A DNA stretch of 64,000 bases from Bacillus sp. 1780r2a1 (GTDB lineage Bacteria; Bacillota; Bacilli; Bacillales; Bacillaceae_H). This document shows positions 43,641 through 51,437 of this stretch, piece after piece (position 1 is the first letter of the stretch; the number at the start of each line of letters is the position of its first letter). The notes under the pieces were generated by a model that saw nothing but the letters and a program-made list of their open reading frames with translations, did no database searches and was not told where the DNA came from. The DNA is taken from the NCBI GenBank assembly GCA_024134725.1, contig CP099863.1, positions 925,501-989,500 of the forward strand, in the 5' to 3' direction. Position numbers and translations under genes: made by a program.

Positions 43641-44270
43641 GTGAAAAGAGAAGCAATATTCGACGAAGAAGGAACATATCAATATTCTTTTAAAGTAGCT
43701 TGGAGTGCAAAAAATGATCGGACCGTAACGTTCATCTTATCATCTCCAATGAATACAGGTACTCAACAAAGTGAAGAAGAATTGCAGAAATGTATGCAGT
43801 TAGCACAACAGTGGGGCTTTGGTTCTTTAGAAATTGTCTATTTATTTAGCTATCAAGCTGAAGATGAGAGATTATTAGCGAAGCTCTCAAAGCAAGAAGC
43901 CGTCGGAATTGGAACCAATCAATATTTGACGCAGGCCGTTAATCGTGCACATTTAGTAATTGCCGCATGGGGAGATAAAGGTGAAATTCACAATAGGCAA
44001 GAGGATATCTGTACAAATGGAAAGACACCGATGTACTGCTTAGGGATGACTGATAATGGCTGCCCTATAGCCGTTGAAGATATTCCACAAAGTGTTGAAC
44101 TACAAAGATGGTCTTTCTCAGAAAGTGAGAAAGAAACAAAAGAGATTTACTCCTATATTGAAGAGGTAAACGATCAATTTTCTGAGCCTACATTTACTGA
44201 GATAAAGTCGTTTGCACAAGAGGAAGATCCTTCCGCTGTTATTGAAGAAATTATTGATATTTTCCGCTGA
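43641..44270 (+). CDS. DUF1643 family protein
   Basis: The 209-residue protein has the DUF1643 core: ILSSPMNTGTQQSEEELQKC, WGFGSLEIVYLFSY and VIAAWGDKGEI. The N-terminus is a beta hairpin, and the acidic C-terminal extension (residues 150-209) is longer than the core domain. The family is widespread, sometimes near restriction or mobile genes, with no known activity. GTG 43641 or the frame around it follows AAGAGGGTG. It is followed by a small helical protein gene. Confidence 0.8.
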   Translation: MKREAIFDEEGTYQYSFKVAWSAKNDRTVTFILSSPMNTGTQQSEEELQKCMQLAQQWGFGSLEIVYLFSYQAEDERLLAKLSKQEAVGIGTNQYLTQAVNRAHLVIAAWGDKGEIHNRQEDICTNGKTPMYCLGMTDNGCPIAVEDIPQSVELQRWSFSESEKETKEIYSYIEEVNDQFSEPTFTEIKSFAQEEDPSAVIEEIIDIFR

Positions 44271-44337
44271 AGACCGTAATGAAATGAACTCTTGCATCAT
44301 AGAATTGTATGAACCATGCTGTATAGGAGGTCATTAC

Positions 44338-44769
44338 ATGACAATTGATGAAGCGCTCAAAAGAGTGGAAACGTTGTATGAAATCATTTATACAACTTGC
44401 TTTCAATATGTAGAAGGAGCCAATGTCCAGGAAGTAGAAATTGATTTAACTATCATTGATGAACTTGGAAGTTTATTAAACTATTTATATGAATTAGATG
44501 TTCATGACGAAGCGTTATTACGCTCCATTTTAAATAAATTAGAATATGGACAACCTGTTTATGATCTCGCCATTTTGAATCCAATTTCTTTGGATGGAAA
44601 TGAAGAGAAAATTGATGTTCTGTATGAAGAAAAGATTAAGGTTGAAAAAATGCTGCATGAAAGCTATAAGAAGCAACACGAGAAATTATTAACAAAAGCC
44701 ATACCGCACTTAAAGCAGATGCAGTGTGAACTCCAAGCATTTTTGTATATTTGCAGTGTCAAACAATAA
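44338..44769 (+). CDS. Small helical protein of unknown function
   Basis: The 143-residue protein is predicted all-alpha and acidic, with MTIDEALKRVETLYEIIY at the start and a lysine-rich C-terminal helix. No known family is recognised. ATG 44338 follows ATAGGAGGTC, an excellent SD. A longer frame from 44212 overlaps the DUF1643 gene and is not needed. The 67-bp gap to DUF1643 suggests cotranscription. Confidence 0.65.
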   Translation: MTIDEALKRVETLYEIIYTTCFQYVEGANVQEVEIDLTIIDELGSLLNYLYELDVHDEALLRSILNKLEYGQPVYDLAILNPISLDGNEEKIDVLYEEKIKVEKMLHESYKKQHEKLLTKAIPHLKQMQCELQAFLYICSVKQ

Positions 44770-44870
44770 TATATACAAATAAAATACTGCGTGTTAGAAT
44801 GAAAAAAAGACCTTTCTTAATACAGAAAGTCGTTACAACGGTATAGGTAATCATCTAAAGCATGAAGGTG

Positions 44871-45020
44871 ATGGTAATGATAGTTACCTTTTCCTTTGTG
44901 CTTTATTTATTATTGGCCAATTAGGTGAGTTACGGCTGCTTGCTGGTTCAAAAAGGAACGTTAAAATATGGATCAATATTTGTGGCGCTCCTTATCGTAT
45001 TTTCATCTAGTAAGGCGTAA
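44871..45020 (+). pseudogene. Possible decayed small membrane protein
   Basis: One frame reads MVMIVTFSFVLYLLLAN, a TAG stop at 44922-44924, then in the same frame VSYGCLLVQKGTLKYG and SIFVALLIVFSSSKA to TAA. The two hydrophobic pieces would make a two-span protein of about 49 residues if the stop were absent. GAAGGTG precedes the start. The evidence is weak. Confidence 0.25.
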
Positions 45021-45071
45021 ATATCATAGATTGACATCACTCTAGTTAAAAAATATTGAGGTGAAAAAGTC

Positions 45072-45719
45072 ATGCTTAATCATGAAGAAAAAGAAGCAGT
45101 ATACAAAGCTATTTATGGTCGACGAGATGTTCGAACATTTTTATCTAAGGAAGTATCAGAAGAAAAAATTAATCGTATTTTAAATGCTGCTCACCACGGG
45201 CCATCCGTAGGGTTTATGCAACCTTGGAATTTTATTTTAATTTCGTCAAATAGCGTAAAAGAAAAATTAGCTTGGGCAGCTGACAAGGAGAGACGAGCGT
45301 TGGCTATTCATTATGAAGGCCAAAAAGAGAAAGATTTTTTAGAGCTGAAAATTCAAGGACTGAAAGAAGCGCCGCTTACAATTTGTGTCACATGTGATCC
45401 AACAAGGGGAGGTTCACACGTCCTGGGGCGTAATTCAATACCTGAGACGGATATTATGTCAACAGCCTGTGCCATTCAAAACATGTGGCTTGCTGCTTAC
45501 GCTGAGGGACTGGCGATGGGATGGGTGAGCTTTTATAAGAAAAATGATGTGCGAGATATTTTAAATATCCCCCCGCATATTGATCCCATAGCGCTCATGT
45601 CCGTAGGGTATACGGAAAATTATCCGGAAAAACCAATTTTAGAACAAGCGAATTGGGCTCAGCGCCGATCTCTAGAACATCTCATCTATGAAGATGTGTG
45701 GGGAGAGAAAAATCAATAA
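45072..45719 (+). CDS. bluB: BluB-like 5,6-dimethylbenzimidazole synthase
   Basis: The 215-residue flavoprotein is of the nitroreductase fold. BluB-specific blocks are RRDVRTFLSKEV, HHGPSVGFMQPWNF, HVLGRNSIPETDIMS and CAIQNMWLAAYAEGLAMGWVSFY. BluB splits reduced FMN with oxygen to give dimethylbenzimidazole, the lower ligand of vitamin B12. No cobalamin riboswitch or other cob gene is adjacent. The SD TGAGGTGA precedes ATG. A generic nitroreductase role cannot be fully excluded without a structural comparison. Confidence 0.85.
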   Translation: MLNHEEKEAVYKAIYGRRDVRTFLSKEVSEEKINRILNAAHHGPSVGFMQPWNFILISSNSVKEKLAWAADKERRALAIHYEGQKEKDFLELKIQGLKEAPLTICVTCDPTRGGSHVLGRNSIPETDIMSTACAIQNMWLAAYAEGLAMGWVSFYKKNDVRDILNIPPHIDPIALMSVGYTENYPEKPILEQANWAQRRSLEHLIYEDVWGEKNQ

Positions 45720-45753
45720 ATTGATTGATTCAAAATCAGTTGAGTTCATATAA

Positions 45754-45797
45754 AAAACGAACGAATTAACAATTATAAATTAAAATATTCGTTTTTA
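45754..45797 (+). terminator. AT-rich hairpin after bluB, possible PurR-type boxes
   Basis: AAAAACGAA and TTCGTTTTT form a 9-bp inverted repeat with a 25-nt loop, ending in TTTTTATTG. It may terminate bluB. The paired CGAA/TTCG in A/T flanks also recall PurR boxes before the riboswitch promoter, but the spacing is longer than in B. subtilis. Confidence 0.4.
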
Positions 45798-45800
45798 TTG

Positions 45801-45829
45801 TTGACAAGCATGTCGAAACGAGGTATCTT
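45801..45829 (+). promoter_or_regulatory. Promoter of the tandem riboswitch transcript
   Basis: TTGACA (45801-45806), a 17-bp spacer and TATCTT (45824-45829) place transcription start about 20 nt before the guanine aptamer. Confidence 0.75.
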
Positions 45830-45856
45830 TATATCAAGAAAAAGCTGAATACGGTC

Positions 45857-45925
45857 ACTCATATATGTTTGAGAATATGGCTCGAACGTTTCTACCTTGT
45901 TACCGTAAATAACAAGACTATGAGT
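45857..45925 (+). promoter_or_regulatory. Guanine-class purine riboswitch
   Basis: P1 is ACTCATA/TATGAGT. P2 is GTTTGAG/CTCGAAC with loop AATATGG. The GTTTCTACC junction is intact. P3 is CTTGTTA/TAACAAG with loop CCGTAAA. The specificity base in AGACTATG is C (45918), predicting guanine or hypoxanthine rather than adenine. Every conserved position of the class is present. Confidence 0.95.
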
Positions 45926-45936
45926 AAAAAGTAAAT

Positions 45937-46034
45937 CTAGGTTCCCGCTTTTCAATATGAAAAGGTCTGGTCCAAGCGATTTACATGCTTAATGTTTTTG
46001 ACAGAACGGCATGACACCGAAGGGATAAAAGCCC
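45937..46034 (+). promoter_or_regulatory. ykkC-class riboswitch, probably PRPP subtype, in tandem
   Basis: The stretch begins eleven bases after the guanine aptamer. It has the ykkC core blocks CTAGGTTCCCG, GGTCTGGTCCAAGCGA and ACACCGAAGGGATAAAAGCCC. The ykkC family includes guanidine, ppGpp and PRPP riboswitches. Direct tandem linkage to a guanine aptamer is the known pattern of PRPP members, so PRPP is the likely ligand. Subtype is inferred from context. Confidence 0.8.
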
Positions 46035-46092
46035 AGGCGGGTAGGTTTTTGCTCATCAATTATGAGATACCTACCTTTGCTTTGGGCTTTTT
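46027..46092 (+). terminator. Terminator of the tandem riboswitch
   Basis: AAAAGCCCA and GGTAGGT pair with ACCTACC and TTGGGCTTTT, with an inner CTCAT/ATGAG hairpin. The 5' arm reuses the last ykkC aptamer bases (GATAAAAGCCC), so ligand binding would prevent the terminator. Confidence 0.85.
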
Positions 46093-46095
46093 CTT

Positions 46096-46263
46096 ATTGT
46101 ATCTATTGCAACACTGTGTATGCTTGTCGTTGGGTGTGCCGTTAGCTTTCTGGGGAGACAAGCTAGCGGAGGGAGACGAAGCTACACGCTTTAGCATTTC
46201 TGCAAGCCCTCATTAACCATTGGAAGTACATTTATCTATTTTCTAGCATTTTTCTTTGTGTAA
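46096..46263 (+). pseudogene. Remnant of a riboswitch-controlled membrane-protein gene
   Basis: Between the riboswitch terminator and the next terminator, one frame without a start codon reads IVSIATLCMLVVGCAVSFLG, a TAG stop at 46192-46194, then a second hydrophobic piece (TIGSTFIYFLAFFFV) to TAA. It looks like two membrane spans left from a deleted gene. A competing open frame ending at 46216 starts inside the riboswitch and has no SD. The identity cannot be determined. Confidence 0.35.
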
Positions 46264-46291
46264 GCAGTGTGGGGACACTGCTTCTTTTTTT
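46262..46291 (+). terminator. Terminator after the riboswitch remnant
   Basis: AAGCAGTGT and ACACTGCTT form a 9-bp stem with loop GGGG, followed by CTTTTTTTT. It would stop riboswitch transcripts before the amidohydrolase gene. Confidence 0.88.
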
Positions 46292-46451
46292 TGCTTGAAT
46301 TTGTCGAGTGTTCGAATGATTTATCGAAAGAAAAAGAAGGTATTTTGGGTAATTTAGCGAATTAGTGCAAACAAGAGCTTCAGCTCCCCAATATGCTGAA
46401 GAGATAGTATCGCTTGCAAAAAAGAAAAGATTATAGAGGAGAGGGTTAAGA

Positions 46452-47777
46452 TTGTTACATTTAGTTAACGTCCGCTTACCATTAATTCATGATCATGCAC
46501 TTTTTGAAGTGAAAATTACAGACGGAATGTATACCTCAATTGTGTTGCAAAACGGCTACATGGAAAATGATGAGTTTGAAGAGCTGCACGCAGATATTTT
46601 GGGAAAAGAAACGGCTTTAGATGCTCAAGGGCGAGTTATGCTACCTGGATTTGTAGATATGCACATGCATTTAGATAAAGCTCACTCTTTACCTCAAGTG
46701 CCTAACCTTTCTGGTACTCTAGCTGAAGCAGTTGAAAACTATGCGTCTAGCATTGCGCTGTTTTCTGAAGAAGAAATTAGACAGCGTATTGTAAAAACAG
46801 CACTACAGGCGTTAGCAAACGGAACGACAGCTATACGCACACATATTGATTTTAATTGTTTATTAGAAGAAGATATTCTATTTAGAGGGCTTCAAGCAGC
46901 AGCGGATGCAAGAGATGAGCTCAGTCCGTACATGGAAATCCAGCTTGTTCCGTTATTTGGATCGGTAAACATACATGATGACCATATTATGAGAAAAGTT
47001 GAGAGAGCAGTAGAGTTAGGAATCGATGCAATTGGAGGTTGTCCTCATTTAGCTAGTGATCCTAACGAAGATATAGACGCCTTATTTATTCTTGCTAAAG
47101 AGTATGACTTGCCACTGGATTTGCATATTGATGAAAGTGACAATCCGGATGTCGATACAATCATTTATTTAGCTGAGCAAACCATTGCTCATAAGATGCA
47201 GGGAAAAGTAGTAGCTGGTCACTTGTGTTCGTTAGCAGGAATGGATGAAGATAAAGTTCAGAAAATTTTAACTTTAATGCAAGATGCTAAAATTGGAGCA
47301 GTAACGCTTCCAGCTGCAAATCTTTATTTACAAGGGCGTGAAGATCGAGGCATTATTCGAAGAGGAGTAACGCGAATTAAAGAGCTCCAAAAATCAGCTA
47401 TTCCCGTAGCAACGGCTTCAGATAACGTTCATGATCCCTTTCATCCGTTTGGCAAAGCCGATTTATTACAAATTGGCTTATTAACAGGATATGTTGCTCA
47501 TATGGGGAGTCCTGAAGAACAAAAGCAGCTTCTTCGAATGATTACTAGTATTCCAGCCAAATTAATTGGAAAAAGAAAATATGGAATTGAAGAGGGAAAT
47601 GAAGCAAACTTCGTCCTTCTAAACGTGCAGTCAATGCCAGAGATATGGACTGAAATCCCAGAGACACGCTTTGTTTATGTTCAAAACAGGTGGGTTAGTG
47701 TGAAAGAGACGCATCAGCGCTTAGCGGATCATAACTTGACAGCTCTATGGAAAGAGAATCAGTTATTAATTGGATAA
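46452..47777 (+). CDS. CodA-like amidohydrolase (cytosine deaminase family)
   Basis: The 441-residue metal-dependent deaminase has the metal pair in VDMHMHLDKAHSL, a ligand in DLHIDESDNPD, VAGHLCSLAG and the catalytic Asp in ATASDNVHDPFHPFGKADLLQIG, close in form to the DDVFDPW region of E. coli CodA. CodA-type enzymes deaminate cytosine, isoguanine or related rings. The exact substrate is uncertain. TTG 46452 follows AGGAGAGGG. The gene lies downstream of a guanine/PRPP tandem riboswitch, but a remnant and a terminator intervene, so control by the riboswitch is doubtful. Confidence 0.82.
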   Translation: MLHLVNVRLPLIHDHALFEVKITDGMYTSIVLQNGYMENDEFEELHADILGKETALDAQGRVMLPGFVDMHMHLDKAHSLPQVPNLSGTLAEAVENYASSIALFSEEEIRQRIVKTALQALANGTTAIRTHIDFNCLLEEDILFRGLQAAADARDELSPYMEIQLVPLFGSVNIHDDHIMRKVERAVELGIDAIGGCPHLASDPNEDIDALFILAKEYDLPLDLHIDESDNPDVDTIIYLAEQTIAHKMQGKVVAGHLCSLAGMDEDKVQKILTLMQDAKIGAVTLPAANLYLQGREDRGIIRRGVTRIKELQKSAIPVATASDNVHDPFHPFGKADLLQIGLLTGYVAHMGSPEEQKQLLRMITSIPAKLIGKRKYGIEEGNEANFVLLNVQSMPEIWTEIPETRFVYVQNRWVSVKETHQRLADHNLTALWKENQLLIG

Positions 47778-47781
47778 AAAA

Positions 47782-47808
47782 AGAAGCACTCACGCTGTGA
47801 GTGCTTCT
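47782..47808. terminator. Bidirectional terminator between amidohydrolase and cold-shock gene
   Basis: AGAAGCACTCAC and GTGAGTGCTTCT form a perfect 12-bp stem. Confidence 0.9.
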
Positions 47809-47814
47809 AAATTA

Positions 47815-48012
47815 TTACTTTTGAACGTTAGCAGCTTGTGGTCCACGAGCGCCTTGTTCGATTTCAAATGATACGTCTTGACCTTCTTCAAGTGTTTTGA
47901 AACCGTCGCCTTGGATAGCTGAGAAGTGTACGAATACATCGTCTTGACCTTCAACTTCGATGAATCCAAAACCTTTTTCTGCATTAAACCATTTTACTTT
48001 ACCTTGTACCAT
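47815..48012 (-). CDS. Cold-shock protein (CspB-like RNA chaperone)
   Basis: The 65-residue single cold-shock domain begins [20 protein letters not shown] with RNP1 KGFGFI and RNP2 VFVHF. It binds single-stranded RNA and prevents structure at low temperature. It is closer in sequence to B. subtilis CspB than CspD ([15 protein letters not shown]). ATG 48012 follows AGGAGGTAC. The predicted promoter lies about 120 bp upstream, so the mRNA has the long leader usual for cold-shock genes. Confidence 0.95.
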   Translation of the reverse strand: MVQGKVKWFNAEKGFGFIEVEGQDDVFVHFSAIQGDGFKTLEEGQDVSFEIEQGARGPQAANVQK

Positions 48013-48131
48013 TGTAGTACCTCCTGTGTGGAACAATCCACGAATATATTACTATCTCTGCTCAATTTCAATAAAAATCACTTTAAAGAAAGTCTTTCTA
48101 TTTCCAACACCGAACAAGAAATAATATACCT

Positions 48132-48137
48132 AGTATA
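48132..48137 (-). promoter_or_regulatory. Predicted -10 box of the cold-shock gene
   Basis: On the minus strand, TGTTATACTAGG gives a -10 TATACT with an extended TG element. No strong -35 is seen, and an extended -10 promoter is likely. The resulting leader is about 115 nt. Confidence 0.5.
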
Positions 48138-48242
48138 ACACTTTTTCTTTAAAAAGAAACCTTTTTTTCGAAAAAAACTATGTTAACTTCAAAAAAGAAC
48201 TTAATATGTTACAATTTGGATAAAGAAGGGGAGGCGACTAGA

Positions 48243-48554
48243 ATGGAAGACTTGTTTTCTCTATTAATATTTATTTTTGTTTTAATTTATGTTGTAGTGG
48301 CAAATCGAGAAGTGGTGGAAAAGCTAACTTGGCAACAACGTATTGGAGTTGCTGCTACTTTTATCATGACCATTGGACTTGCAGTTGGTTGCTTTTACAT
48401 AGTTGGTCATGTGCTTCAAAGTTATATTGAAAATGGACTTGTACAAATGATGGGCAAAATCATCACTGTTGTTGCTGTTATGCTAGGAGCAACTAAATGT
48501 ATGCATATGGTTTTTAGAAAGATTACGAACGGTTTAGTAGGAAATGATGTATGA
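48243..48554 (+). CDS. Small membrane protein, three spans, unknown function
   Basis: The 103-residue protein has three hydrophobic segments (about 4-20, 33-55 and 66-84) and a short charged tail. No family is recognised. ATG 48243 follows GAAGGGGAGGC, an excellent SD, while the frame from 48180 has none. It is flanked by divergent and parallel small genes and is monocistronic by spacing. Confidence 0.7.
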   Translation: MEDLFSLLIFIFVLIYVVVANREVVEKLTWQQRIGVAATFIMTIGLAVGCFYIVGHVLQSYIENGLVQMMGKIITVVAVMLGATKCMHMVFRKITNGLVGNDV

Positions 48555-48690
48555 GAGGATATAGAAATTAATTATTTTAACATATAAATACGTTATTTTT
48601 TATATTCATAAAGAGCTGTTACTAAGTGGTAAGAAAGACTGTTAAATTAAGAATATATAAAAAGCTGCATAAAGAATAAATTTAGAAAGC

Positions 48691-48727
48691 AAACGAGCTC
48701 TTATGTATCCAGGGCTCGTTTTTTTCT
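48691..48727 (+). terminator. Terminator downstream of the three-span protein gene
   Basis: AAACGAGC and GCTCGTTT flank a 14-nt loop and are followed by a T-run. It lies 137 bp after the gene. Confidence 0.75.
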
Positions 48728-48844
48728 TTTTTGGTAAGTTTCGGAAATAATATTTATGTAAACTAGCAATATATATGATATACATAGTAATTAGAAGTTA
48801 TATTATTGATAAAATGGTATAAAATCCAACGTCGAGGTATTCGT

Positions 48845-49129
48845 ATGTATTTATTTGAACATGAACAAAAAAGAAAAAAGTTAATTCACAACTCATATTT
48901 GTCCATTTTTATTCTTTCTTTGCTGCTAAGTTTATGCTTTTTCCTGACAGACTACGGATTAGGAACGCAATTTATTGCAAGAGGGACAATCTCTGTATTG
49001 TTTTATGTTGTTGTTTTTTACTTTGCCATAAATGAAAAGAAGTGGGCCTTATTCCTAGTTAAAGTTAATGTATTAATGCTAATTTTTATGTTGGTTGTAG
49101 TTATTATTAGCTTAATATTTGGGCGTTAA
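48845..49129 (+). CDS. Small membrane protein, unknown function
   Basis: The 94-residue protein starts with a charged N-terminus, MYLFEHEQKRKKLIH, followed by three hydrophobic segments. Its tail ends IISLIFGR. ATG 48845 is chosen because GTCGAGGTA lies seven bases upstream. A start at 48806 has no SD. No family recognised. Confidence 0.65.
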   Translation: MYLFEHEQKRKKLIHNSYLSIFILSLLLSLCFFLTDYGLGTQFIARGTISVLFYVVVFYFAINEKKWALFLVKVNVLMLIFMLVVVIISLIFGR

Positions 49130-49192
49130 AAACAATATGTTTAGTTTATTTAGCTTGAGTAACCTTTATTATACAGAATTTCTCATAAGAGA

Positions 49193-49227
49193 AGCCTTAA
49201 ATTTATATACCATCTAAATTTAAGGCT
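49193..49227. terminator. Hairpin at the 3' end of the minus-strand small gene
   Basis: AGCCTTAAATTTA and TAAATTTAAGGCT are 13-bp perfect arms around a 9-nt loop overlapping the stop codon of the gene at 49203-49400. The T-tract on the minus strand is weak. Confidence 0.6.
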
Positions 49228-49400
49228 AAGTCAATTAATGCAAAGATAAGACCTAATATGAATGAAAGGATAAATATGAATTTCCATTTCATTTTTTTCT
49301 CTATCTGATAAAGATTTAGTTTTTCTAACGCAAATGAAACAAGCCACATTATAATAATTGTTTCAACGAATTCAACTATAAAATTAAAAACAAAGTTCAT
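49203..49400 (-). CDS. Small two-span membrane protein
   Basis: The 65-residue protein has two hydrophobic helices (about 5-25 and 40-62) separated by KLNLYQIEKKMKWK. AAAGGGAG is seven bases before ATG on the minus strand. It is convergent with the gene at 48845. No homology is recognised and the function is unknown. Confidence 0.65.
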   Translation of the reverse strand: MNFVFNFIVEFVETIIIMWLVSFALEKLNLYQIEKKMKWKFIFILSFILGLIFALIDLALNLDGI

Positions 49401-49543
49401 TTGTTCTCCCTTTCTTGTTTTGAAATATTTACTCTTCTATTAAAACACTTTTATCTCTATAAAAAAATTATGTTAATCACGAATGAATACAAAATGATAA
49501 AATGTAATCGTGAGGAAAATAATGGAATAGAGGAGTTGTTTAC

Positions 49544-49735
49544 TTGTTTTTAAATTTTCTCGGTATGTTAGCAGGGCTTATAATAGCTTTAAGCCACATT
49601 TTTGATCCTAGATTCGATGGGTTTATGCGTTGGGTAATGGTTACTTGTGGTTTGCTGATATTTATCTATCATTTAAGCATAGCTCTAGATAAGAAGAAAA
49701 ATAGAGTAGTTAACCAAAATGAAGAAAAAAATTAA
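49544..49735 (+). CDS. Small two-span membrane protein
   Basis: The 63-residue protein has two hydrophobic helices (about 2-20 and 29-47) and a charged Lys/Asn/Glu tail (DKKKNRVVNQNEEKN). TTG 49544 is placed eight bases after AGAGGAG. It is divergent from the preceding minus-strand gene, with a terminator directly after. No family recognised. Confidence 0.7.
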   Translation: MFLNFLGMLAGLIIALSHIFDPRFDGFMRWVMVTCGLLIFIYHLSIALDKKKNRVVNQNEEKN

Positions 49736-49744
49736 AACGTTATG

Positions 49745-49780
49745 AAAAAGCATCTAATACTGCGATTAGATGCTTTTTTG
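49745..49780 (+). terminator. Terminator of the small two-span gene
   Basis: AAAAAGCATCTAAT and ATTAGATGCTTTTT form a 14-bp stem with loop ACTGC-G, followed by further T residues. Confidence 0.9.
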
Positions 49781-50215
49781 CTTCCTAAGCTTTTTGTTAT
49801 TGAAAGAAATTACTATGCTTCCTTAAAATATATCATCAGGTCAGCTCACAAACGTTTATACCAAGAATCAAGGAGCATAACCTTATATGTGAAGGAAAAG
49901 AGTGTAAGCAATATATTGCAGAACAGACTGATTTATATGCTATAAAACAATTTGTAAGTAAACATGGATACCTCTTTAATATAGGAATCCAGCAGTAACG
50001 TGAGATTTTCATTCAACCATTACCACTTCTTACTATCTAAATATCCTCAAGTCTAAAAATCTTATTGACCTACACATCTAAAAACCTAAGAAGCATCTGT
50101 ATAAAAAATACCGATAATTTACAATTTGAATATTTCAAAGTACCAAAGGGTGGATGCTACTTAAATTTATAAAGCCTAGTATTTCATGAATTAGAATACA
50201 TTATTTAGGTTTTTA
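49781..50215. other. AT-rich intergenic region, nothing identified
   Basis: There is no ORF with a plausible SD and no repeat, riboswitch or strong hairpin. A 67-codon frame overlapping the terminator at 49742 is not a gene. Confidence 0.5.
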
Positions 50216-50244
50216 TTTACATTTATTTCTAAAAGTGATATCAT
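50216..50244 (+). promoter_or_regulatory. Promoter of the SPFH gene
   Basis: TTTACA (50216-50221), a 17-bp spacer and TATCAT (50239-50244), about 40 bp before the TTG start. Confidence 0.6.
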
Positions 50245-50284
50245 AATAATATGAAAAAGATATAAAGACAAAGGGGAGATTACT

Positions 50285-51127
50285 TTGCAGGAGCGTCAAG
50301 CGTGGATTTTAAATGGTTTTGTGGGTATTCTGTTGATTTTAGCAGCCATCATAGGCGGTATTTTTATGCTCATTCAAGAGGTGCCGCTTGTAGGACTTCC
50401 GCTTATTGCTATTGGTGGATTGTTAGCTTCCGGTGTGACGGTTGTACAGCCAAATCAATCTCAGGTTGTTATTTTCTTTGGAAAATATTTAGGAAGTATT
50501 CGTAGCAGTGGTTTGTTCGTAACTGTTCCACTAACAATTAGACGTACCATTTCACTACGAGTTCGAAATTTCAATAGCAAAAAGTTAAAAGTAAATGATG
50601 TAGAAGGAAACCCAATTGAGATTGCCGCAGTTGTTGTGTTTAAAGTAGTCGACTCTGCCAAAGCGGTGTTTGACGTAGATTCGTATGAAGAGTTTGTGGC
50701 GATTCAAAGTGAAACAGCAATTCGAGCAGTAGCGACACGTTATCCTTATGATACGTTTGAAAATGTAGAGCTTACGCTTCGCGGAAACGCAGATGAAATT
50801 TCTGATGAATTAGCAAAAGAGCTGCAAGACCGTCTTGAGGTTGCCGGTGTAGAAGTAATTGAAGCGCGCTTAACACACCTTGCATACTCAACAGAAATTG
50901 CAAGCGCTATGTTACAAAGACAGCAGGCAACAGCTATTTTATCAGCTCGTAAGAAGATTGTTGAAGGCGCAGTATCCATGGCACAAATGGCAGTTGAGCA
51001 ATTAGAACAAGATGGTATACTAGACTTAGATGAAGAGCGTAAAGTCAATATGGTTAACAACTTGATGGTCGCAATTATTTCAGATCGAGGAACACAGCCT
51101 GTGGTGAATACAGGTAGCTTATACTAA
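50285..51127 (+). CDS. SPFH/band 7 membrane protein
   Basis: The 280-residue protein has two N-terminal hydrophobic segments (about 8-30 and 34-52) followed by an SPFH domain: [50 protein letters not shown] and [13 protein letters not shown] coiled-coil tail with [13 protein letters not shown] follows. SPFH proteins oligomerise into membrane cages or microdomains. TTG 50285 follows AAGGGGAG. A ribbon-helix-helix gene follows 16 bp later in the same unit, an unusual partner. Confidence 0.88.
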   Translation: MQERQAWILNGFVGILLILAAIIGGIFMLIQEVPLVGLPLIAIGGLLASGVTVVQPNQSQVVIFFGKYLGSIRSSGLFVTVPLTIRRTISLRVRNFNSKKLKVNDVEGNPIEIAAVVVFKVVDSAKAVFDVDSYEEFVAIQSETAIRAVATRYPYDTFENVELTLRGNADEISDELAKELQDRLEVAGVEVIEARLTHLAYSTEIASAMLQRQQATAILSARKKIVEGAVSMAQMAVEQLEQDGILDLDEERKVNMVNNLMVAIISDRGTQPVVNTGSLY

Positions 51128-51143
51128 TTGGTTGTGAGAAGGA

Positions 51144-51320
51144 ATGGCAAAAAAGAAAAGTTTCCCACTGCGAATTGACCCCGAGCTCTATAAGCTATTA
51201 GAGCGTTGGGCACATGATGAATTTCGGAGCGTTAACGGACACATTGAATTTTTACTCCGTGAGGCTGTGCGTAAAGAAGGACGGCTTAGTAAGCAAAAAG
51301 AGCAAAGTGACGAAACCTAG
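51144..51320 (+). CDS. Ribbon-helix-helix (Arc-like) protein beside SPFH
   Basis: The 58-residue protein reads [38 protein letters not shown] and [14 protein letters not shown] short beta strand and two helices fit an Arc/MetJ-type DNA-binding fold. It begins 16 bp after the SPFH gene with AGAAGGA and ends at the terminator, so it is cotranscribed. It may bind DNA, repress the operon, or bridge SPFH assemblies to another partner. It has no nearby toxin gene, so an antitoxin role is unsupported. Confidence 0.8.
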   Translation: MAKKKSFPLRIDPELYKLLERWAHDEFRSVNGHIEFLLREAVRKEGRLSKQKEQSDET

Positions 51321-51351
51321 CAAGCTGGCGATATGCCAACTTGCTTTTTTC
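51319..51351 (+). terminator. Terminator of the SPFH operon
   Basis: GCAAGCTGGC and GCCAACTTGC (one mismatch) enclose GATAT and are followed by TTTTTT. Confidence 0.8.
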
Positions 51352-51437
51352 GTATACAAAGGAAAAGTACCTATTCGTAAATATGAAGATACCATGCCAA
51401 ACAGAGAATGTTCTTTGATTTATCAGAAGAGAGACCA

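Noticed and set aside
45773-45955. 60-codon minus-strand ORF
   Set aside because: It is antisense to the promoter and guanine riboswitch, and the sequence is fully explained by the RNA.
45937-46092. Guanidine-I riboswitch
   Set aside because: The ykkC core at first suggested guanidine, but the guanine aptamer directly upstream is the known signature of PRPP-type members, so PRPP is preferred pending a subtype model.
45992-46216. 74-codon ORF over the tandem riboswitch terminator
   Set aside because: Its start lies inside the ykkC aptamer and its first half is the terminator stem. There is no SD.
47790-47984. 64-codon minus-strand ORF
   Set aside because: It is a shifted frame of the cold-shock gene.
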